From NCBI GenBank assembly GCA_016699165.1, contig CP064963.1, forward strand, positions 3,410,001 to 3,474,000: a stretch of DNA of 64,000 bases, read 5' to 3'. Below, one piece after another: positions 62,001 to 64,000 of the stretch. The stretch comes from Candidatus Melainabacteria bacterium (lineage in GTDB: Bacteria; Cyanobacteriota; Vampirovibrionia; Obscuribacterales; Obscuribacteraceae). The position numbers and the translations under genes were made by a program. Numbering within the stretch: position 1 is the first letter of the stretch; every line of letters starts with the position of its first letter. The notes under the pieces were generated by a model. The model searched no databases, was not told the DNA's origin, and saw only the letters and a list, made by a program, of their open reading frames with translations.

Positions 62001-64000
62001 CAGACCCACGCATCGAAAATTATGATCTGGTTTTCAGTGCAAGCGGTTCTCAGTGGGTTGCTCATTTGGGCGTCTTAGCAGAATTACAGAATCATGTTAC
62101 TTTCAACAACCCAAATAAAAATTTGACTGGTATCTCGGGTGGTGCAATTGTTGCCGCTTTTCTCGCCAGGGGATATAGTCCAGATCAAATAATACGGGCT
62201 GTACTAGAACGTCCGCATTTATTTCAGGCTGACTTTTTCACTGCGATGACCTCGTTTACCTTTAGTGGAAATTTCTCGATGGAAGGCTGGCTAAGAACTT
62301 TGATCGAGAATTTTGATCTTGTGCCAAGTCCGAATTTGAGAATAGTCGCTGCAGAGCGACTACAAGACGGTAGCCATCGTCCTTTCGTTTTTGAGTTTGA
62401 AAGTGTAGACCTGAATAATGCTGCAATTAGAGCAGCCGAACAAGAAAAATTGCTTATTGCATTGACTGCAAGTACAGCTGCGGTAGATTTGAATGTCGCG
62501 CCTGTTTATTATCGTGTAAACGGTCGCGACATAATGCTTGTAGACGGGGCCTATTACAGTCCAATCGGTGATGCGGTGCATAACAATCGCCCATCAATCG
62601 TTTCATACGTTGGTCCTGGAAGCAATCCAATTCTAAGGCGAATGTATGAAGCCACGCCGACGTTTCCTAGCAGACTAGATTTTATAAAGGTGGAAGCACA
62701 GCATCCAGATGTAGATCCCGCTAATTTCTTGTTGGGACGAAGACAACGATCCGAAATTATCGAGCAAGCACAAGCACGTACAAAGCAAACAATAGATAAA
62801 GAATTAGCAGGTAATGCAGAAAGCGAATTTTCAAATTCTTCTCGCCGAACCTTAAACAGTCATGCAGATTCTATTGATTCCAGTAATTTGAGCAGGGATA
62901 ACAATCTGTTCAATGCTCAAGCTTCGTTCAAAGCAAGAGGCCTTTCTGATTTTGAGCTTGACGATTTAATCAAAGAGATTCGGTCTTCTAAATATTGGCA
63001 GGGTGACGACTTTCATGCAGTATCGGATCTGGTATCAAAGATTGAAGCTGTTTTACAAGCGCGCCGACAATACAATATTGGATTGAACGAATTCCATTCT
63101 GCTGTAGACGCTCTGGTAGACCAGGGTCTGAATATCATCGAAATAGGGGCGCAAAGACGTGCTTTGATTTCCAGGCTCAAAGCAAGCGAAGCCGAAGTTG
63201 GAAGAGCCATTTCGGCTCTCGATGAACTAGAGCCCTGGATGCGCGATATCGTCTCTAAAAAGCTTGCTCCACAAGCTGAACTTTTCCCGCCCAAAGCCGA
63301 AGGTTCGCTCAAACGAGTTGAGACTACTACCAATCATGAAAAACAGACTACGGCGACTTCTGATTTGTGGCGCGAAGTAGAAAATATAAGGCTTGCCACC
63401 AGAAGAAGTGAAATCTATAGATTGATAGAATCTGCGATTCCAGAAATCTCACGTATTCCAAGCGAGCGCTTTGCCGAGCGCATCATCAAAATGATGTCCG
63501 AACCTGAATGGGCAAGTGACAGGTCGCTTTTACTCGTGGAGATGCGAAATTTGCAGCGTGAAATCGACCAGCTTGACTCCCACGCTAAGAGCTTACAACG
63601 CGCAGGCGATTATGAAGGAAATCAATCTATAAATCTCGAACTGGATAGATTGAGAATAAAACATGCTCTCATTTCAAGAGAAATTGCCGAAATAGCCCAG
63701 CAGCGTATGGCCATTTTGCAACGAGTAAGCGACGAACTCATGGATGAGATGCGACTTCCACGAGTGCACTACAAAGCCGAAATGTTCTCTCATTCGGGCG
63801 GAGGGTATATGCCCGGACGAGGAGAAGTAACAATACGCTATGACATGCTTTTGAAGTCGCATGGTCATGAGGGACTGGCTACTATCTTGCACCATGAACA
63901 GGTCATGCATAACTGGCAAGATATGAATGTGGTGCGACTTGCAATCGAATCTGTAATTCCTAAGTTTGAAAAATTGCAAGATGTCTCGCGTCAAATACTT
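47027..64000 (+). CDS. giant modular protein with zincin-like and patatin-like domains (3' end outside window)
   Basis: One open frame of at least 5,658 codons has no stop in the window. TGA directly precedes the ATG in frame, so the start is at or after 47027, although no ribosome site is clear. N-terminal ~30 residues are acidic/Asn-rich with no signal peptide. Order: YD/RHS-like strands (about 170-820), helical repeats (about 830-1830), hydrophobic belt (about 1835-2125), zincin-like HEILGH (2324-2329), PD-(D/E)XK-like D2521...DLK2543, strand/helix modules (about 3000-3800), HEAVH (4041), HEIAAH (4667), patatin-like domain (about 4999-5190) and HEQVMH (5623). No cysteine codon was found. 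An effector or surface role is inferred. Confidence 0.9.
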   Translation, partial: MGEESNNEKATDTTNPAKDEPDKIELAQANPFSSADSLLRDSQTAQLEQSRLLAEAQAKVGQSAENQLGQSHNDPVKSLYEMLLAQNRISDLSAGKPEIKTPGLGALQIDISVAKHGYKITQNKNGTVISFDSPESKNGLAEIRKLPNGELIAIYKNRADGLVQEKISTLASSVSKVRSFEGNPEGIKREVVTASNDGTVEVERSFLPSGNQLQLLSESKVFNPQGDERTIQRFADGRERTISVQKDGTKTESEIQNGQLVTVLRPDGLELNPVRNDGRIVQLASNIDPAQLGLLNFTDGGDPSGKVKVNLAEVQIASLTGDIFLNTDGTYGVQENLRDSTRQTLQTAANVTRDQSGSVREVKANVTRVGPDGQVRTLPLWIAKLDTSGKLESAQLGNKIFSLGRDGKWLEQEIGENGALKPATQAKFSKIELDSLGSLSFTEPLKTDDNSQSNRIEVVRQDGARIIKTTLQADGRSKELVQATINTDGELNRFLYDRSGNLSEIYTADGRVLKRTGTQVASVNPQIAERWQEIGTGSFINGPAIVTNQGDLVFGLGTADEKKFLLAGATIGGDNRQVSNPVIKLTQEGNLTVRTLPDGKVVKSDAQGRVIASVANNSAITYEYEGETTNVRAVTINNQRYELDQQLKQQGRTVYRRTGSGADSKIDLNKDIIGQVMAMPDGSLRAMQGPNRETVIRHDGTRVSTSENGSLLVRSPEGKVLETTDSKGRNVKYDYSALPGHVFSKQGEQLKSITVTENGKVETWSTQDGFNWSSSNNSASFQGFRTLNQETGVLSERTLEGGLVEYRLEVGKTTVSNLNIKERAEALRVAINSNDPKKVLDVVRENVKELDAESTYLLRKQFNPQDDKALPLALARAVGTDFRQLEVLGYFSRTGQPGETSALQLTVNAFEQQKGYFTRDRDMTQVLQETRRLLGTLSERERSQIDLALKGLKEQQQKLFGNIAQNTLPVPVSLNELFGANGPGNGIANYDDYHKTLFRIALERGVDKRTAAEQSEVIKAAVRTDQDYAMEAMSVGFSTKEGRTEFLNSGGRELIQSEYGGVTNFFNGRVDRLIRFAERGSMNPLDEFERSLGWISSNDEKALEHALEQFTDEERAQFASGMRLRQDIKDGKSKETSLTSEQTESLKYYDRVIEVLKKAHYQFGVLSADRQISGYVDKILRKGGTDTAEKLVGMGAATNLLGTYKNDSTRAIEDIGQSSFEALIRGLGRDKDGKLVSNYTIDMSSKIELNLSTGSAQESKDIVQRQAQYVADIRDLAEKITQGRAGEIDFETLQAKIPALQNLPKEQWASLIAGYKVSLNVEQARASGQTFSPDPQQKAALEAYAGDNPLRKFLEGSRVDIALNRIETGETFANLKQALSKPENARSQSENDLINQFKSLNLNMERQIASIEQMRQAFVLALGEEANKSFGAYKDQLHAGVRSNARRDVTSAIRDSSGSSFNYFSDANSMLNAIRFMSAADQERLRREPNFGPGLIAMLNEHLPSGSEAVVGVAKALIEEIKQGKSPVGSQANPEVTPLSIASELLEKNAVSKLDVKQVSELIQKYLSEDKQDKLRNQLMSSSVLKDAVNKLLANDTAYDTYLKPMIERGILPVETLRMLHGMSGTGIDTANQVGFFKQAVLGANERGLAYLKSEENAQQRTALLNSLEPKARAIAEAVIAQGSVKPEDRVRAFLSDNGVSKDDLRQLLAKLKPQERMDMLRNYTLKYGGQMRAQILEKMPTAERDEWMRLTQPNWSTEMSYLNTLSRVAATDYGASAWVGRNFNTMHLSELAAFEAQKLKYEGEIPPEVLRGIEDATDKAIKAWQESKNATQEGLIMAGTMALTMLMPIAAPYLAGARGAQFVAALFNSWRIIPTVGLTFGPGATAVNQLMMGNDAHFMRAMNGDVHAQKALLVEFMRMSVLAAVNVVGGEHINLGLKEAMKLAGKDMMHVANKVTADTVASMVNIAGTKAEIALQGQMRHIWASAVANGHKQLDSSIRVGLNEVNRKFSLNLSEDVLVSLTKDLNKNLMAQMSHRSAAEAGKQFWAELAKRHAISMGYMTVTGGVGMALSESVNMLGTEGHIDWSRLRQSAQMGLLMGAGFGSVFKGVGLVGIAGTRAYRSIKGTETAPVSTVHAARPSETEPTTAELALAAKDAPEPHRSGLVSTVAEDGGFTYEEWAALATKDSITPENITVRPEGSAPVGIELLGLKPDDPFAKTFSSVFQDVLEKLSPDERAWINASGLNVVLAETLHHYEAVKGIPGKKLSKMQAYGWGKKTTFENVAAIHQDGTTVFFNRFRDLDGKLATFSPERLRSDLEHLIKHEILGHGRDWSMGRVSESVEFYNLLQSANISSSNPEALKLRTILSKHEDHPHVKARITARANPQEVHNLRLLYHPELRSALRETSADFLGGLIPAVDSLSSHRAFNYLNARQRLAHRPDPIVGDMESWIRHFEESQADIALVNSNHSLDGIKRQAAIYEHLVESLKTQKLDDGTSLFDSGWRIFAVEEGAPADKVGVDYFMVNINKDNKRYGDFYPLDLKTVSTANQRKIVDIPDIRKGGVIQVKDTDFQMQNGVMEYIAGGASAQLNALVSSDAPFNLTTDIPFPGILKRNRTQTEAQAEALEKWLDGKRSSRNETFRQHVRFGVGNYFKKTANIVLSSEAQVAARIAALEVFTDFVRERVSLAVKRPSGDFNRVSRNDFGELTIVTKDGLIGEIGSPRSVFESVLPKNYMSYASDPDLKLVQQKVVDEILQGLEKKGTPATPREIREINTKVDEAIKSELLMFRRAFMSRDSQILGEDLAARQEYIDEATGRLQRRLRGKDVTHLSNSEPDAIYGAHIDPAQPGDFSALPVFEQTNLGGVTRDVRTGPFFAREKIIAGKNLLDYEFPQGVPNPDSIVAQAAMHPNAVNVVPAMQAFLKEAERIGLSQTQRATDLYHAYAVATGMRDAPLSPGLQADAAQVYLKTAVSAYNALSRLDASRSITDIVLAKPRSGELNTSGWENGGFEIQEMGTGRVVRRDSTGNVRITDDSSRVLYAISADGANEIFYNRSNGVVSSVIHQPSGFVREFGARSTVDNVASLSASHSAFDLPDGGYRWGSKLSHDTHTIDGSTGTFKPSTGELAYENIGHTTDLNTLQNVVFASELSPYFRKFQSDFSRVFRDLLQNEAVFEHIPDDRLIPAYLALLQGENPSRDIRFQPEVIKEATRDIQSRQIALAEVMHHARMMIQDLQPGEMEPKIDVRLRHAVAYMRASADLFNVVAAARASLGDLIPADLRLKLAVNGFKSTKTDGQSEIVFTSNKRIILRKSRDGQTEILLGKEVESQDVSATEIQGQSQNGQENAKVLYRITAGGDETFAFAKDNTLIHSSGNRYPMASGNANLASPPPNAIPPNGTAYRLDAKGNIVFEFSDGSRIVWRKEGTHEIVKADSSIHYLNLSAEREQRALLDFIAQDAELSSMRLEDAINSFAYRQGALQETKAAYLRHAFMILNGERHLGSQETLPSLTERAMSVRRMLTQAASIDSLWFATAKYYPRERLAVGFRVNADGSIGQAIANSPTRFFRTGEPHIHFELDDAGIIRGYRNGRVISVLPADGLAPIFFKYSASGKPTEVILATGDSFTGKTKVMKDADGPYAVTVIPENSADVHVFYFDGAREVLTRAANRYIDGVEENFQSRVSVRPDVERRLMQSLESNPAFYSVIRDALSGDLTPEDLFQIRMILQGRRTPGAPEAELVAQAQGLVKTLSFLRGKYKENVSVHISDDGVVRAFGSSGEGVNTGSAKLYSFEPEESVQRPQARSKPASNDSEVIDFRTRQSESARILDSASEARARIEAPSVEAQLNLRISIADQSLLQHFWQMYPELSVAMFNRLSEILSEVNNGWIKDIPTLFATRRSMLSDLAKQRALVISIEKQMIAEGLDPAFIAAAKRGEESASYGELGSKLADENSKYIKARSEHAAFNKEIFEEIAKRRNDLEIALRKWLVELDMPDVTIGLKRPPRVRAAYADAFYTFGQSRISFSEHLTHGSTSVDNLTGALFHEAVHLMQDYLIVRRAIKEVLGAHQDVSSVNPSDVAAKYSQLTGGTPRSSSIAAFIKKAATRDVLITDEEFEHAALVANSVKTYKALNENLTHMQSSHAAVEALIQRLDQSENFDTIIELKDVVTSGSNLAKGKGFRQYMQNSLAVLSEVNTELASLDPAQRDLASSALYAKYKEKLKQAMVADLAAMREEILGSWNPYVNQLLEREAFVTNVIQPNSLAELMPYLLPVRANHDGIRVNSALDPKKFEALLIALRNNFSSVKNIKKLSQISQLVLDLEMMKDFHQESLDLTAQIRNVIEQRLAALNDIAYRSVEPELSVKGATLADWLPFLESESTGAKFDSEKIRLLRRELFDEDGNINETEVKSLFGQNGIPPAVEFALHKLRSGDEPTQVHIDNVVAGINAHLDRLRAIESTVNSHASAQGFDTYYSLPPNVSQRILNRWSIYVSQGLRPNTPMARVIAQVYPRMQQAIERLEEAWHYATKDSAARMQWQRDLHKGVSERETLALDAKNAYLLLKAALKRLEASPSDSALQSDVTRLKRNHKRAAEAYRKALEPDLVEYRRRESQSADLLRKFVKDLGLHANNLNFKSMDDFGHYVIGSGDVNLNRQLLLDAHGSNLIGVVSAHEIAAHLADDTLMARVAIQKAEKRLKVQIDSTNSEHLQAVQNEYAQALRGKAELQEAWLVKLLEERSNRPEWQRNLSADEIKHVRKVVESFIDLLDSKDIPLSETRLGKILERSRVIASYGIRLQLEAEQRLGFSELHNLLFEMSRRNSKSASRLRAELLGPGALPKELKRALKVYSRLTQNDSQNVLTVAQQQERNIEYAKVQEYLISRILKQLERNNKKAAAADLQGDYYTSFRERMATRAMEHHSGFKHFLDAYQRGVDLGRWLEAIDQDGKPVDLTARQKSKGLVRIEPGEQGQQPRIISAENSRARIEVDRHESFDPPFIPDPRIENYDLVFSASGSQWVAHLGVLAELQNHVTFNNPNKNLTGISGGAIVAAFLARGYSPDQIIRAVLERPHLFQADFFTAMTSFTFSGNFSMEGWLRTLIENFDLVPSPNLRIVAAERLQDGSHRPFVFEFESVDLNNAAIRAAEQEKLLIALTASTAAVDLNVAPVYYRVNGRDIMLVDGAYYSPIGDAVHNNRPSIVSYVGPGSNPILRRMYEATPTFPSRLDFIKVEAQHPDVDPANFLLGRRQRSEIIEQAQARTKQTIDKELAGNAESEFSNSSRRTLNSHADSIDSSNLSRDNNLFNAQASFKARGLSDFELDDLIKEIRSSKYWQGDDFHAVSDLVSKIEAVLQARRQYNIGLNEFHSAVDALVDQGLNIIEIGAQRRALISRLKASEAEVGRAISALDELEPWMRDIVSKKLAPQAELFPPKAEGSLKRVETTTNHEKQTTATSDLWREVENIRLATRRSEIYRLIESAIPEISRIPSERFAERIIKMMSEPEWASDRSLLLVEMRNLQREIDQLDSHAKSLQRAGDYEGNQSINLELDRLRIKHALISREIAEIAQQRMAILQRVSDELMDEMRLPRVHYKAEMFSHSGGGYMPGRGEVTIRYDMLLKSHGHEGLATILHHEQVMHNWQDMNVVRLAIESVIPKFEKLQDVSRQIL
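53720..54270 (+). other. zincin-like domain with HExxxH (inside giant protein)
   Basis: LIKHEILGHGRDW gives His2324, Glu2325 and His2329, spaced HExxxH instead of HExxH. A strand (NVAAIHQDGTTVFFN) precedes it. RETSADFLGG lies about 85 residues later and could offer the third ligand. HExxGH also occurs in dipeptidyl peptidase III (M49), and lethal-factor-like (ATLF) domains use HExGH plus a later Glu. Fold inferred from this pattern. Confidence 0.55.
58587..59240 (+). repeat. zincin-like module Z1 (HEAVH) of giant protein
   Basis: A helical segment starting at about residue 3854 leads to RKWLVELDMPDVTIG, a strand GQSRISFSEHL and then ALFHEAVHLMQDYL (His4041, Glu4042, His4045). It is the only one of the four modules with canonical HExxH. 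Confidence 0.6.
60418..61110 (+). repeat. zincin-like module Z2 (HEIAAH) of giant protein
   Basis: The same order as Z1 is seen: helical segment, FVKDLGLHANNLNF, strand GSGDVNLNRQLL, then VVSAHEIAAHLADD (His4667, Glu4668, His4672). HExxxH spacing. Confidence 0.55.
62021..62600 (+). other. patatin-like lipase domain (inside giant protein)
   Basis: YDLVFSASGSQWVAHLGVLAEL takes the place of the glycine-rich oxyanion loop. It is followed by GISGGAIVAAFLARG (Gly-x-Ser-x-Gly, Ser5037), LRIVAAERL and LVDGAYYSPIGDAV (Asp5173 in a DG[A/G] motif). Ser-Asp is the catalytic dyad of patatins and ExoU-like phospholipases. The usual GGGxRG is not intact. Confidence 0.8.
63410..64000 (+). repeat. zincin-like module Z3 (HEQVMH) of giant protein, cut by window edge
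   Basis: A helical segment from about residue 5462, VSDELMDEMRLPRVHYK, strand RGEVTIRYDML, then ILHHEQVMHNWQDMNVVRLAIESVI (His5623, Glu5624, His5628). The flanks match Z1: HLMQDYLIVRRAIKEVL versus HNWQDMNVVRLAIESVI. Confidence 0.6.

Noticed and set aside
47681..63994. Many minus-strand frames of 60-150 codons opposite the giant gene
   Set aside because: They are short, scattered in different frames and lack ribosome sites or recognisable domains, while the plus frame is continuous.
47027..64000. Calling the giant protein a classic RHS toxin
   Set aside because: YD-like strands are present but scattered. I saw no RHS core cleavage motif or typical RHS length of repeats, and the C-terminus is outside the window.
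1..64000. CRISPR arrays, insertion sequences, prophage or integrase genes
   Set aside because: No regular repeat-spacer pattern and no transposase or integrase motif was seen on either strand.

Overview
The window looks like a chromosomal segment of a non-photosynthetic relative of Cyanobacteria (Vampirovibrionia/Melainabacteria, possibly an Obscuribacter-like lineage). This is inferred from gene content, not from a marker gene. Cyanobacterium-like traits are a SufR-type repressor divergent from a sufCBD operon, an Mrp ATPase whose C-terminal region lacks CxxC, a Tic20-like membrane protein, a YggT/Ycf19-type protein and an SLH-domain envelope protein. No photosynthesis gene is present. Coding density is high, and many neighbouring genes overlap or abut.

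Layout. 51-1622: a toxin-like protein of unknown function. 1675-8485: a divergent sufR and a complete Fe-S cluster operon (sufC-sufB-sufD-Rieske-sufS-sufU-sufT). 8486-12575, minus strand: a membrane-fused spermidine-synthase-like protein, a DUF3592 protein, two hypothetical genes, and a decayed second copy of the spermidine-synthase tail. 12848-16662: mrp, recN, tRNA-Gln(UUG) and rplY. 16695-21651, minus strand: a membrane protein, an orphan sensor kinase, an inositol-monophosphatase-family enzyme, an SLH protein and a sialate O-acetylesterase-like enzyme. 21844-22446: a secreted protein with a QN tail. 22458-25489, minus strand: yceD-rpmF-plsX-fabD, the classic lipid/ribosomal cluster. 25530-32189: an amidohydrolase, a degenerate GGDEF protein, secD-secF, a MshEN-like domain protein and an SDR. 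32402-34686: queG and queA back to back, the last two steps of queuosine synthesis. 34700-39567, minus strand: a second degenerate GGDEF protein, cinA, a 50-residue membrane protein, a hypothetical gene, folD and thiL. 39631-46890: yggT, a Tat-exported propeller-like protein, an M48 protease, hypothetical and zinc-ribbon proteins, a GAF-GGDEF protein, a Tic20-like protein and a TPR protein.

47027-64000 is one uninterrupted reading frame of at least 5,658 codons that runs off the right edge. It is the most unusual object here. By hand translation it has no cysteine. It carries YD/RHS-like strand repeats, a hydrophobic belt, a PD-(D/E)XK-like motif, a zincin-like domain with HEILGH, three further related modules with HEAVH, HEIAAH and HEQVMH, and a patatin-like lipase domain with its Ser-Asp dyad. 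I read it as a giant modular effector or surface protein whose function is not known.

Functional links: SufT and Mrp both carry MIP18 domains and flank the Fe-S theme. QueG is a 4Fe-4S enzyme and would be a client. SecD/F would support export of the several signal-peptide proteins. Three GGDEF-type proteins, two with altered active-site motifs, suggest c-di-GMP-related control.
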